A DNA stretch of 64,000 nucleotides from Paenibacillus antibioticophila. GTDB lineage: Bacteria > Bacillota > Bacilli > Paenibacillales > Paenibacillaceae. The translations under genes were made by a program, and so were the position numbers. This document shows, piece after piece, positions 9,089 to 17,996 of this stretch (the stretch's first letter is position 1; every line of letters begins with the position of its first letter). The stretch is from contig NZ_HG005139.1 in NCBI RefSeq assembly GCF_000455265.1, positions 2,449,480-2,513,479 of the forward strand, in the 5' to 3' direction. The notes beneath the pieces are model-generated. The model did not search any database, was not told the DNA's origin, and saw only the letters and a program-made list of their open reading frames with translations.

Positions 9089-9130
9089 AGGGCAATTTCA
9101 CGGAACTGATCGTTCCCGTGAAATTGCCCT
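9089..9130. terminator. Terminator of ptsI
   Basis: A perfect 15-bp stem (9089-9103 with 9116-9130) lies immediately downstream of the minus-strand ptsI gene. Confidence 0.8.
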
Positions 9131-9143
9131 TTCGCTTATATTT

Positions 9144-10862
9144 TTAGCTTTTCGTCCATCTTGTAAGCGCTGCTTCAATCTCTTCAGTGGTTGTGAGCGT
9201 GTAGCAATGCTTGCCCTGCTCCATCCCCTCGGCCAATGTGCTGTTCAGAATCCGGTGCTTCACTCGAAGCAAGGATTGAGGCGACATGCTCAGATTGGTC
9301 ACACCAAGATAGAGCCAGAGCGGAAGCGCCTTTTCATCGCCGGCCATTTCCCCGCAGACGCTAACGGAAATCCCGGCTTCCTTGGCGGCCAGCACCGTCT
9401 GCCGCAGCAGACGAATAACGGCCGGATGATAGGGATGATAGAGATGCGCAACCTTCTCGTTCATCCGGTCTACGGCCAGCACATATTGGACCAGGTCATT
9501 CGTGCCGATACTGAAAAAGTCGACCTCCTGCGCCAGCAAATCAGCAATTGCAGCAGCCGCAGGAATCTCAATCATGATTCCGGTCTCAATATCTTTGTTG
9601 AAGGGCAGCTCACGGCGAAGCAGCTCCTGCTTGGCTTCCTCCAGAAGCGCATTGGCTTGCCGCACCTCCTCCAGAGTATGAATCATCGGATACAAAATCT
9701 TGATCTGTCCGTACGCACTCGCCCGCAGAAGCGCCCGAAGCTGGGTCTTAAACATCTCAGCCTCATCCAGACTGATTCGGATCGCTCTGAAGCCGAGGAC
9801 AGGATTCTCTTCCTCAAACAGCGGGAAGTACTCCAGCTGCTTATCTCCGCCAATATCGAGCGTACGAATCACTACCGGATGCCCGCCGGCCGCTTCCACG
9901 ACCTGTCGATACACTTCGAACTGCTCCTCTTCGGATGGAAAGGCAGAACGGTCCATATACAGAAACTCCGTCCGGAACAATCCGACCCCTTCGGCCCCAT
10001 ATTTGACCGCTTGCTCTACATCCTTTACAGAGCTGATGTTGCCGGCCAGTCTCATGCGGTAGCCGTCCTTGGTGACCGCATCGACCGATGCCAGCAGTTG
10101 AAGCTGCTCCTTGCGCAGACGCTGCTCCTCGGCAATCCGGTTAAACTGCTCTAGAAGCGCCCGGGAAGGCTCCCGATATACGGTGCCCTCATCCCCGTCA
10201 ATGATGAGCAGATCGCCGGTTGAGAGCGGCTCTTCCGTCAGGCTTTCCAGCCCCGAGACCAGCGGGATTCCGAGCGCCCGCGCCATAATGGCCGAATGGG
10301 AGGTCTTTCCCCCTGACATAGTAACCATGCCGAGTACATTTTCCGGATTCAAATGAACCAGTTGGGAGGGAGAAAGTTCCTTAGCCACCAGAATATAAGG
10401 CTGTGTATCAGAAGGCAAAGTGATCTCCGGCGTACCCAGCAGATGCTTCAGCAGCCGGTTCCCCACATCCTTGATATCCAGTGCCCGCTCCTTCATGTAT
10501 TCATCATCCAGCAGATCGAACATCGTGACAAAGTGGTCGATGGCTTCTTTCACCGCAACCTCGGCCGCTTTATACTGACGCTCGATGATTCCTTGAATTT
10601 CACTCATAAATACAGGATCGTCAAGAATTGCAATGTGCGCATCGAAAATGCTGGATTCCTCAGCACCGACGGTTTCCCTGATTTCATTCTTCATGACCTC
10701 GATCTCGGTCTTGGACGTACGGATTCCTTCGTACAGGCGCTCAAATTCCTTGGCCAGATCCACCTTTTCCATCCGGCGATCCGGAACATCCCATTCCCAG
10801 GCGGGCAGCACAAAAGCCTTGCCGATAGCTACGCCCGAGGCTGCACCGATACCCTGTATCAT
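9144..10862 (-). CDS. ptsI: PTS enzyme I (phosphoenolpyruvate-protein phosphotransferase)
   Basis: Enzyme I takes phosphate from PEP and passes it to HPr, energising sugar uptake and indirectly setting CcpA activity. The 572 residues have the usual order: N-terminal HPr-binding helices, the phospho-histidine loop GGKTSHSAIMARALGIP with His189, then the PEP-binding barrel with FRTEFLYMDR, FFSIGTNDLVQY and the catalytic cysteine in VSVCGEMAGD. The loop has Lys where GGRTSHSAI is common, a mild change. Translation starts at ATG behind AGGGGG. ptsH, which usually precedes ptsI, is absent from the upstream 170 bases, so HPr must be encoded elsewhere. Confidence 0.95.
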   Translation of the reverse strand: MIQGIGAASGVAIGKAFVLPAWEWDVPDRRMEKVDLAKEFERLYEGIRTSKTEIEVMKNEIRETVGAEESSIFDAHIAILDDPVFMSEIQGIIERQYKAAEVAVKEAIDHFVTMFDLLDDEYMKERALDIKDVGNRLLKHLLGTPEITLPSDTQPYILVAKELSPSQLVHLNPENVLGMVTMSGGKTSHSAIMARALGIPLVSGLESLTEEPLSTGDLLIIDGDEGTVYREPSRALLEQFNRIAEEQRLRKEQLQLLASVDAVTKDGYRMRLAGNISSVKDVEQAVKYGAEGVGLFRTEFLYMDRSAFPSEEEQFEVYRQVVEAAGGHPVVIRTLDIGGDKQLEYFPLFEEENPVLGFRAIRISLDEAEMFKTQLRALLRASAYGQIKILYPMIHTLEEVRQANALLEEAKQELLRRELPFNKDIETGIMIEIPAAAAIADLLAQEVDFFSIGTNDLVQYVLAVDRMNEKVAHLYHPYHPAVIRLLRQTVLAAKEAGISVSVCGEMAGDEKALPLWLYLGVTNLSMSPQSLLRVKHRILNSTLAEGMEQGKHCYTLTTTEEIEAALTRWTKS

Positions 10863-10984
10863 GTTTCGACCCCCTAATCTTCTGCCGTGCTTATTCTCGC
10901 AAGTTAGGATTTGCTTCTCTCTAGTTCTTTATGGTAAGCCCAGCCTGTCAAATTTGTCAAAGGAAATTCCGCAGAACGAAGAAA

Positions 10985-11012
10985 GACCCGGATGTCTGAG
11001 CACAGCCGGGTC
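10985..11012 (-). terminator. Terminator downstream of the CoA-binding protein gene
   Basis: GACCCGG (10985-10991) pairs with CCGGGTC (11006-11012), and a T-containing tail follows on the minus strand. It ends the aroK-aroA-CoA-binding unit before ptsI. Confidence 0.6.
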
Positions 11013-11034
11013 AGCCAATCATGGCTTGATTCAT

Positions 11035-11460
11035 TTATCTTTTTCCGAGCAAAATACTGTCTTCCACCTTGATACAGCGATCCATGATCACGGTAAGTCC
11101 GCCCTCGGCAGCGATGCTCCCTGCCTCCTCGCTCACGATCCCTTGCTGCAGCCACAGTACCTTTGCCCCGATTTGAACGGCTTCACGGGCAACCTCTGGC
11201 GTATGCTCGCTGCGCCGGAATACATTCACGATATCAATCGGCTCCGGGATGTCGGACAGGGAGGCATAGACCTTCTCTTCAAGAATTTCCCCCTGCACCG
11301 CAGGGTTTACCGGAATGATCCGGTAGCCTTTTTGCTGCATGGCAGCGGCAACCATATACGAGGTACGGTCGCTTTTGTCCGACAAGCCTACAACAGCGAT
11401 ATTGCCTGCCTGTTCAAGAATCTCCTTGATTTGCTCGCGATCCGGATTTTCAAATGCCAC
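11035..11460 (-). CDS. CoA-binding domain protein (YccU/YneT type)
   Basis: This 141-residue protein is a stand-alone CoA-binding Rossmann domain, with the nucleotide-binding start IAVVGLSDKSDRTSY and the RRSEHTPEVAREA helix typical of the family. Its cellular role is not established for any close relative I know. Translation starts at GTG behind GGAGAG. It is 27 bases downstream of aroA on the same strand and probably the last gene of an aroK-aroA transcript. Confidence 0.88.
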   Translation of the reverse strand: MAFENPDREQIKEILEQAGNIAVVGLSDKSDRTSYMVAAAMQQKGYRIIPVNPAVQGEILEEKVYASLSDIPEPIDIVNVFRRSEHTPEVAREAVQIGAKVLWLQQGIVSEEAGSIAAEGGLTVIMDRCIKVEDSILLGKR

Positions 11461-11487
11461 AAAGCATCTCTCCTTTCAGACTCAAGC

Positions 11488-12780
11488 TTATTTTACCCAT
11501 TCCACCGAAGCGCCAAGCGCCTGCAAATGGTCGAAAAACTGCGGATACGATTTGGCCACATGATGCGCATCCTTGATCAAAAGCGGCTCCTTGCAGCGTA
11601 AGCCGACAACGGTGAGCGCCATGATCACCCGGTGATCAAAGTGGGCATTGATCGTCGCGCCGCCCTCCAGACCGCCAGGTCTGCCGTGCACAATGATCTC
11701 TGATCTGCCTTCCTCAACCTTCGCTCCCGCCTTCTTCAGCTCGTTCAAGTAGTCTGTGATCCGGTCGCATTCCTTATACCGCAGGTTCTCCACGTTATAG
11801 AATCTGGAGGTTCCATCCGCAAAGACGGCGGCTGCCACCATCGCAAGCACGGCATCCGTTGCCGCATCTCCATCGAATTCAACCGGGCGAAGGCGGCCGT
11901 TACCGGTTACATGAACCGTACCGTCCTGGTGCTTCAGCGGCACATCCATCATTTGCAGCACATCTACAATCGCCCGTTCGCCCTGCTTGCTCTTCTCCAT
12001 CAGGCGATGTACCTTCACATCGGATTTCGTGACAGCCGCAGCCGCCAGAATCGCCGCAGAGCCAGGATAATCCCCTTGAACGGTGTAGTTCTTGGCCTGA
12101 TAAGCCTGGCGTCCGGGCACACGAAACCGGGAGTAATCGGAGGAAGCGTCGATCTGAATGCCCGCCTGCTCAAGCACCTCCAGAGTCTGGCCGATTACAA
12201 CCTTCGACTTCAGATCGCCGAGCACCGTAATCTCGCTGTCTTCCTCCAACAGAGGCGTCAAGAACAGCAGGGCGCTCAAATATTGGGAGCTGACCTCGCC
12301 GGAGACCGATATTTTGCCGCCTTGCGGCTTCCCGCCCATAATCCGGATCGGCAGCTTGCCGTCCTGATGCTCGATTTGCACTCCCATGCCTTCAAGCGCA
12401 ACAATCAGATCGCTGTGCGGCCGCTTGCCAAGAGAATCAGGATAACTGTTCACAAAGGTAACATCCGGACAGAGCGAGGCGATCGCCATCAAAAAGCGCA
12501 GCACCGCCCCGGCATTGCCGACATTCAACTCCTTCACATCGCGCGGACGTCCTCCAAAGCCGGTGATCACAATTTTCTCTTCATCCTCTTCCAGCACAGC
12601 GCCCAGCTCCTGAATGCAGCGGCGCATGGCATCGCTGTCTTCGCTATGAGCCGGATAATAGACCGTACTCGTTCCTTCCGCCAGAGCGGCAACTAATAAA
12701 TAGCGTGTCGTATAATTTTTTGACGATAATGCTCCGATTTCGCCATTCAATTCCGGTGTAGGTCTCACGATCAAGTCCAT
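11488..12780 (-). CDS. aroA: 3-phosphoshikimate 1-carboxyvinyltransferase (EPSP synthase)
   Basis: AroA joins shikimate-3-phosphate and PEP in the sixth step of chorismate synthesis. Recognisable parts of the 430-residue inside-out alpha/beta barrel are SSKNYTTRYLLVAALA at the N-terminus, LNVGNAGAVLRFLMA in place of the common LGNAGTAMRPL, SGEVSSQYLSALL and DHRVIMAL. The GNAGAV and RPHSDL variants are unlike the E. coli-type (class I) enzyme and place it in a divergent group. aroK lies 36 bases upstream, so two shikimate-pathway steps are co-transcribed. The ATG start is unambiguous. Confidence 0.94.
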   Translation of the reverse strand: MDLIVRPTPELNGEIGALSSKNYTTRYLLVAALAEGTSTVYYPAHSEDSDAMRRCIQELGAVLEEDEEKIVITGFGGRPRDVKELNVGNAGAVLRFLMAIASLCPDVTFVNSYPDSLGKRPHSDLIVALEGMGVQIEHQDGKLPIRIMGGKPQGGKISVSGEVSSQYLSALLFLTPLLEEDSEITVLGDLKSKVVIGQTLEVLEQAGIQIDASSDYSRFRVPGRQAYQAKNYTVQGDYPGSAAILAAAAVTKSDVKVHRLMEKSKQGERAIVDVLQMMDVPLKHQDGTVHVTGNGRLRPVEFDGDAATDAVLAMVAAAVFADGTSRFYNVENLRYKECDRITDYLNELKKAGAKVEEGRSEIIVHGRPGGLEGGATINAHFDHRVIMALTVVGLRCKEPLLIKDAHHVAKSYPQFFDHLQALGASVEWVK

Positions 12781-12816
12781 GGATACAGCTCCCCTTCATT
12801 CAATTCAACTGATTGA

Positions 12817-13341
12817 TTAATTCGATGAACCGCGGTAATGCGTTAAAATTTCAGCCGATACTTCTTCCGGACTTTTCCCGGAGGTATCGATGATCACATG
12901 GGCAAAATCGTACGCCTGTCTTCGTTGCTCCAGTAAAGCCTCTACCCGAGATCTGGCCCCGCCGGCCAAGAGCGGCCGCCCAGGGTCCTCGCCGACCCGG
13001 CTGACAATCTCGTCCAGGGTAGCCTTCAGGGCCACGACCCAGCCCCGAGAGGTCATCTCCAGGCAGTTCTCTTTGCGGAGCACCGCGCCGCCGCCAGTAG
13101 CCAGGATGATGCCCTCCTGTGCCAACACATCCTTCAGAACAGCGGCCTCCAGGTCTCGGAAATAGGGCTCTCCCCGCTCTGCAAACAGCTGCGGGATCGG
13201 ACAACCGGCCGTCTCCGAGATCAAGGCATCCAGATCAACGAGCGGATAGCCTGTCTCCTCTGCCAGCCTTGCGCCAACGGTTGTCTTGCCGGTGCCCATC
13301 ATGCCGATCAGCACGATGTTGTCCTGCTTCTCCTTCACCAT
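12817..13341 (-). CDS. aroK: Shikimate kinase
   Basis: AroK phosphorylates shikimate with ATP, giving the substrate of AroA encoded next to it. The Walker A loop GMMGTGKTT (residues 13-21), the shikimate-site DLDALI and the GGGAVLR loop are all present, and 174 residues is the normal size. The ATG at 13341 has only a weak binding site (GGGTGAG); a GTG at codon 9 is an alternative start. The gene opens the aroK-aroA unit. Confidence 0.92.
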   Translation of the reverse strand: MVKEKQDNIVLIGMMGTGKTTVGARLAEETGYPLVDLDALISETAGCPIPQLFAERGEPYFRDLEAAVLKDVLAQEGIILATGGGAVLRKENCLEMTSRGWVVALKATLDEIVSRVGEDPGRPLLAGGARSRVEALLEQRRQAYDFAHVIIDTSGKSPEEVSAEILTHYRGSSN

Positions 13342-13458
13342 CTCACCCGCTTCAGCGCAGCCTGCTTCATCAGGCCGCCGTATTCAACTTTCTCATATAC
13401 TAAACTTTTTCATATCATAACACACGCCGGAAGCTTTCGGCATCCAGGTTAAAAAAAA

Positions 13459-13494
13459 GGCGCCGCAGCCTGCGGATTTCCGCGGCCGGGCGCC
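13459..13494 (-). terminator. Terminator of gndA
   Basis: A GC-rich hairpin closed by GGCGCC on both sides is followed on the minus strand by eight T residues (13451-13458). Confidence 0.85.
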
Positions 13495-13517
13495 CTTCTT
13501 CAAGCAAGCGTCTGCTC

Positions 13518-14927
13518 TTAGAACCATTGATGGTGGAATACGCCTTCCTTGTCCACACGTTGGAACGTATGAGCGCCAAAGTAGTCGCGTTGTGCCTGCA
13601 GCAGGTTGGCTGGCAGACGCTCCGTACGATAGCTGTCATAGTAGGAGAGCGCGCTGGAGAAGCCCGGAACCGGAATTCCGTTCTCTACAGCAGCCGCCAC
13701 AACCTTACGCCATGCGTCCTGATAGCTTTCGACTACATTCTTGAAATAGGAATCAAGCAGCAGATTCTTGAGCTGCGGATCACGATCATAAGCATCCTTG
13801 ATATTTTGCAGGAACTGCGAACGGATAATGCAGCCGCCGCGGAAAATCATCGCGATGTTGCCGTATTTCAAATCCCAGCCGTATTCATCGGAAGCATAGC
13901 GCATTTGAGCGAAGCCTTGCGCATAGGATACGATCTTGCTTGCGAACAACGCCTTGCGTACCTGCTCAATGAATTCAGCCTTGTCGCCGGCGAAGGATTT
14001 CACTTCAGGGCCGCTCAGCACCTTGCTTGCCGCAATCCGCTCGTCCTTCATGGCAGACAGGAAGCGGGAGAACACCGATTCCGTAATCATGGAGAGAGGC
14101 ACACCAAGATCCAATGCGCTTTGGCTTGTCCATTTGCCCGTACCCTTTTGTCCTGCAGCATCCAAGATTACGTCAACCATCGGCTTGCCGGTCTCTTCAT
14201 CGTACTGCGAGAAGATATCCGCCGTAATCTCGATTAGATAGCTATCCAACTCGCCTTTATTCCATTCGGTAAAGATCTCATGAAGCTCCTTGGCATCCAG
14301 ACCCAGAACATCCTTGAGCAAATGATATGCCTCGCCAATCAGCTGCATATCGCCATATTCGATACCGTTATGAACCATCTTCACATAATGGCCTGCACCG
14401 CCAGGTCCGATATATGTACAGCAAGGATCACCGTTTACTTTAGCCGAAATTGCCGTCAGAATCGGTTCAACCAGCTTGTAGGCACTCTCTTGTCCGCCAG
14501 GCATGATGGAAGGACCGTTCAGCGCGCCCTCTTCGCCGCCGGATACGCCGGTACCGATAAACCGGAAGCCCTTTCCTTCCAGCTCCTTGCTGCGGCGCTG
14601 TGTATCCGGGAAGTAGGCATTGCCTCCGTCAATAATAATATCGCCTTGATCCAGGTAAGGCAGCAGGCTCTCGATTGTAGCGTCTGTTGCTTTACCGGCT
14701 TGTACCATAATTAAAATTTTGCGAGGAACCTCTAATGATTCAACAAATTCCTGCACAGAGAATGTGCCTACAAGATTCTTGCCCTTGCCTTCATGTTCAA
14801 GAAGGTCATGCGTTTTCTCCGGGGAGCGGTTAAACACCGATACGGTGAAGCCTCTGCTTTCAATATTCAAGGCCAGGTTTTTGCCCATGACAGCCAGGCC
14901 GATAACGCCAATCTGTTGTTTTGACAT
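13518..14927 (-). CDS. gndA: 6-phosphogluconate dehydrogenase, decarboxylating (GndA type)
   Basis: This enzyme of the oxidative pentose phosphate pathway converts 6-phosphogluconate to ribulose-5-phosphate, CO2 and NADPH. The N-terminal Rossmann motif is [15 protein letters not shown], with FNRSPEKT setting NADP preference. The substrate loop [11 protein letters not shown] and catalytic [13 protein letters not shown] follow. I chose the second ATG (14927), giving [10 protein letters not shown] and 469 residues, because GGATGGAG is correctly spaced for it and too close for the first ATG at 14936. The gene is monocistronic, with a strong terminator. Confidence 0.95.
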   Translation of the reverse strand: MSKQQIGVIGLAVMGKNLALNIESRGFTVSVFNRSPEKTHDLLEHEGKGKNLVGTFSVQEFVESLEVPRKILIMVQAGKATDATIESLLPYLDQGDIIIDGGNAYFPDTQRRSKELEGKGFRFIGTGVSGGEEGALNGPSIMPGGQESAYKLVEPILTAISAKVNGDPCCTYIGPGGAGHYVKMVHNGIEYGDMQLIGEAYHLLKDVLGLDAKELHEIFTEWNKGELDSYLIEITADIFSQYDEETGKPMVDVILDAAGQKGTGKWTSQSALDLGVPLSMITESVFSRFLSAMKDERIAASKVLSGPEVKSFAGDKAEFIEQVRKALFASKIVSYAQGFAQMRYASDEYGWDLKYGNIAMIFRGGCIIRSQFLQNIKDAYDRDPQLKNLLLDSYFKNVVESYQDAWRKVVAAAVENGIPVPGFSSALSYYDSYRTERLPANLLQAQRDYFGAHTFQRVDKEGVFHHQWF

Positions 14928-15029
14928 ATTCTCCATCCTTTTCTCACTTTTTTAACAATAATATCATTTTAACTGTTTTGAGTACAGACGTTAAATCGTA
15001 AATTCCGATCTCCTTTTTCACAAAACAAT

Positions 15030-15048
15030 CCCCCTGAGTCTCAGGGGG
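15030..15048 (-). terminator. Terminator of the 198-residue hypothetical gene
   Basis: CCCCCTGA pairs with TCAGGGGG around a 3-base loop, followed by ATTGTTTT on the minus strand. Confidence 0.65.
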
Positions 15049-15089
15049 CTGAGCCGAAGCCGGTGAAAGCTATAGTATGCCCGTTCTTC

Positions 15090-15686
15090 TTACCATTCAA
15101 GCTGAAGCAGCAACCTTCTGATCTTCTTCAGCCGCTCCTTACACTGCTCGGAAGCCGACCTATCCCCGCTCTGGAGCGCTTCATGCAACCGTTCAAGCTC
15201 GTGATCCAGCTCCCGCTGAAGCTGCTCCAGCTGTCGCTCGGCTGACTGGGAGATGAACAGGTCGATCATTTGCTCCGCATCCATCATCATGTTTTTCTGA
15301 TACAGGATCCGATGCTCTACCCCCGTAATCTCGACAAGGCGGATGACCTCTCCGAACAAAATATTCTCCACCAGAATCTGGCGGTCCTTGAATCGTTTCA
15401 CTACGGCATGCCCCCGCAAGTCGCCGATCAGCTTCTCCAGCCACTCCGCCAGCCTTGCATCGCGGATCACGTAATCGCCGGCCAGCCGGTATTCTTGGCC
15501 CATGCGCTGAAAATGCAGCTTGGTCAGCTTGCGGCCCGTGCGCACAGAGATAATGAATACATCTTCATTTTCGCTCCAATATAAGGAATATCCATCCTGG
15601 ATCAAATCGCGAATCAGCTGCTGTATGTGCCGGCGGTCAAAACGGAGTTCCAGATTGCAGTATTCCACCTCATAGCTTTTATTCAC
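15090..15686 (-). CDS. Conserved hypothetical protein with C-terminal coiled coil
   Basis: I do not recognise a characterised family. The 198 residues form an alpha/beta N-terminal domain (about 1-130, rich in short strands such as VFIISVRTG and YRLAGDYVI) and a charged helical C-terminus (about 135-198) with heptad-like Leu spacing. Translation starts at GTG behind GGGAGGGAG. No signal peptide or membrane segment is seen. The neighbours (gndA and yktB) offer no functional hint. Confidence 0.75.
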   Translation of the reverse strand: MNKSYEVEYCNLELRFDRRHIQQLIRDLIQDGYSLYWSENEDVFIISVRTGRKLTKLHFQRMGQEYRLAGDYVIRDARLAEWLEKLIGDLRGHAVVKRFKDRQILVENILFGEVIRLVEITGVEHRILYQKNMMMDAEQMIDLFISQSAERQLEQLQRELDHELERLHEALQSGDRSASEQCKERLKKIRRLLLQLEW

Positions 15687-15872
15687 GGCACTCCCTCCCT
15701 ATCGAATGACACTCCTGCGTTTACTACATCCTATGTAACGGGACTCGGTTTATTGATTATTTTTACCCGTTTCGGGCTATTTCTGACGCAAGCAGGTGTC
15801 CGGGCCTGTGCTATAATAATGACTTAGGACTTGCTGTTCGACAGGAGAAGACTTTTGACAGGAGGAATCAAG

Positions 15873-16496
15873 ATGACTTATCCCGGATTTACCGGACAAG
15901 ATTTCGATAGCTTGACTGTACCCGGGCTTGAGCCGCGGATGAACGCGATCATTACCCATATCAGACCGAAGCTAGAGGAGCTCGGGCAGTCCTTTGCCCC
16001 CTTTCTTTCCACACTGTGCGGAGAAGAAATGTATCATCATGTAGCCAAGCATGCCAGACGCAAAGTCAATCCGCCAAAGGATACCTGGGTAGCCTGGGCG
16101 CCTAATAAACGGGGCTATAAAGCATTCCCGCATTTTGAGGTTGGCATGTTTGAATCTCATTTATTCGTGATCTTTGCAGTTATTTATGAAAGTCCGAATA
16201 AGTCTATTTTCGCCGAATCTTTACGGAAACAAGCATCCAGGTATAAAAAAATGCTGCCTGACCATTTTTACTGGTCCATGGATCATATGGATCCGGGAGG
16301 AACGCCTAACGGAGAGGTTAGCATCAAGGGCCTGAAAGAAATGGCGGAGAAGCTGCGAACTGTTAAAAAAGCGGAAATTCTCTGCGGCCTGCGCATTGAC
16401 CGCGATGATCCGCTGCTGATGGATGGAGAACGCCTCTCCTCCACGATTGAGGAGACATTTACGACGCTGCTTCCATTGTATAAAGCTTCATTCTAA
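15873..16496 (+). CDS. yktB: YktB-family protein (DUF1054, UPF0637)
   Basis: The product matches the YktB family of Bacilli, a compact single-domain protein of unknown role. Characteristic pieces are TYPGFTGQDFDSLTVPGLEPRM at the N-terminus, HVAKHARRKVNPPKDTWVAW and KAFPHFEVG. The ATG at 15873 is chosen because GGAGG stands 7 bases before it; the frame is open 14 codons upstream without a binding site. The result is 207 residues. The last 9 bases overlap the converging MFS gene. Confidence 0.9.
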   Translation: MTYPGFTGQDFDSLTVPGLEPRMNAIITHIRPKLEELGQSFAPFLSTLCGEEMYHHVAKHARRKVNPPKDTWVAWAPNKRGYKAFPHFEVGMFESHLFVIFAVIYESPNKSIFAESLRKQASRYKKMLPDHFYWSMDHMDPGGTPNGEVSIKGLKEMAEKLRTVKKAEILCGLRIDRDDPLLMDGERLSSTIEETFTTLLPLYKASF

Positions 16497-17801
16497 GCGA
16501 TCCCTGCCCGCTGCCGATGGAAGTGCTTCCTGTCCATCGCGGCGGACATTTTTGTGTGAGAGCCGCAAATGAATGAGGAACAAAAGGCTCATCGCCCCGG
16601 CGCTTGCCAAGAAAGGAGCATGCGGACCGAAGAAGTCCCAAAGCCTGCCGGACACGACCGGCCCTATCACCATGCCTGTCCCCTGAATGGCAAGGAAGAA
16701 TCCCCAGACCGCCCCCTTCTCTTTCTTCGGCAGAAGTGTCGATACCATCGTATTCCAGGACGGAAGGATACAGGCATAGCTGGCCCCGATCAGAATGACG
16801 AGCCCCCATACCAGCAAGCCCGGCATTCCTTTTGCATACGCAAACAGGCCTATGGACACGGCAGCCAAAGCGAATCCGGCATTCAGAAACGAGGTTGTTC
16901 CCCATTGATCCACGAGCCGTCCGACCGGGATCAGCCCAAGTACAGTAAATCCCCCGCCCACAATCAGCATGAGGCTGAACTGCTCAGGCGACAACCCCAG
17001 CTCGGTTCGCACAAACAGAGTGATCACTGGAGTCAGCAAGCCCACGGCAAAGGATTGCAGAAATAACGCCGGATACAGCAAGCGGCTCACGTGAATATTG
17101 CGGCGCACCTCCCCAATCGTCCGCACCAACCGCCCCTGAAGATGCTTGAGCTTGTCAAATGGCCTGGACGTGTTAACTTTACCTCTCCTTGGAGCCTCCT
17201 CTTCTTCCGCCTCCTTTACTACGCCAGGCAATGCCAATGAGATCAGCAGAACGGCTCCGATACAGCCAAGCAATACGCTGAACACCAGTGCATACGAAAT
17301 TCCGACGAGAAAATTGATCAGGACCGGACCGAGACCTGTTCCGCCCAGACTTGAGATTTGAATCACGCCCATGGCCGTGGCAAAATTCTGATTCTTTTCC
17401 GTAACCGATGACACCCCCAGCATGACACAGGGCCACAAGGGAGAGGTCCCCGCCCCAAGCAACGCGCAGCCGAGCACGATATAGCCGATCTGATGCGTGA
17501 AGGCAATCAGCAGGACTGCAATCAGCATAATACTGATGCCCAGCGTCATCGCGAGCCGGAAGCCGATTCTGCTTATGAGCCAGCCAGCAGGGGCTCGGAA
17601 TAGATTGTCCCCGATATATTGAGTGGAGAAAGACAAACCGATCGCGAGAGCGCTAAGTCCCAGCACATCTCCCATATAGACAGGGAGAATAGAGACCAAG
17701 AGCGCGCCTTTTACAAATTCAATCAAAAACATCATCGTCCACAAGCAGAGGAAGGTGGGCGTAAGCAATTTACGGTTTACTTTCGGCAAAGGAATCTCCA
17801 T
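16488..17801 (-). CDS. Major facilitator superfamily transporter
   Basis: The 437-residue protein has about 12 hydrophobic segments with a charged central loop (about residues 198-240). It carries the MFS A-like motif in the TM2-TM3 loop (GWLISRIGFRLAMTLG). It is most like the small drug/sugar-proton antiporters of Gram-positives; the substrate cannot be told. Its last bases overlap the yktB 3' end. Upstream it is divergent from the arginine decarboxylase gene. Confidence 0.88.
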   Translation of the reverse strand: MEIPLPKVNRKLLTPTFLCLWTMMFLIEFVKGALLVSILPVYMGDVLGLSALAIGLSFSTQYIGDNLFRAPAGWLISRIGFRLAMTLGISIMLIAVLLIAFTHQIGYIVLGCALLGAGTSPLWPCVMLGVSSVTEKNQNFATAMGVIQISSLGGTGLGPVLINFLVGISYALVFSVLLGCIGAVLLISLALPGVVKEAEEEEAPRRGKVNTSRPFDKLKHLQGRLVRTIGEVRRNIHVSRLLYPALFLQSFAVGLLTPVITLFVRTELGLSPEQFSLMLIVGGGFTVLGLIPVGRLVDQWGTTSFLNAGFALAAVSIGLFAYAKGMPGLLVWGLVILIGASYACILPSWNTMVSTLLPKKEKGAVWGFFLAIQGTGMVIGPVVSGRLWDFFGPHAPFLASAGAMSLLFLIHLRLSHKNVRRDGQEALPSAAGRDRLE

Positions 17802-17927
17802 GTGGTCTCCCCCTCCGTATACAGTCTGATTGGTGCTCCGTCTATCCTATTATTTCCTCTCCAAGCTTCTTAATAACCCTGGGTAATGTCCAGTGATATC
17901 CAACACGGCTTTCGCCCAAAACTTCGC

Positions 17928-17955
17928 TTGCATTCCGGGCCCATTTTGCTATACT
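17928..17955 (+). promoter_or_regulatory. Putative promoter of the arginine decarboxylase gene
   Basis: TTGCAT (17928-17933), a 16-base spacer and TATACT (17950-17955) lie 42 bases before the start codon. Confidence 0.6.
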
Positions 17956-17996
17956 CAAGCTTGTTGAAAATTTACTTGAAAGGCAGGGACGGCTCT

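Noticed and set aside
9207..10154. A 315-codon plus-strand open frame antisense to ptsI
   Set aside because: It is a shadow of ptsI codon bias; the protein sequence has no recognisable fold or start signal.
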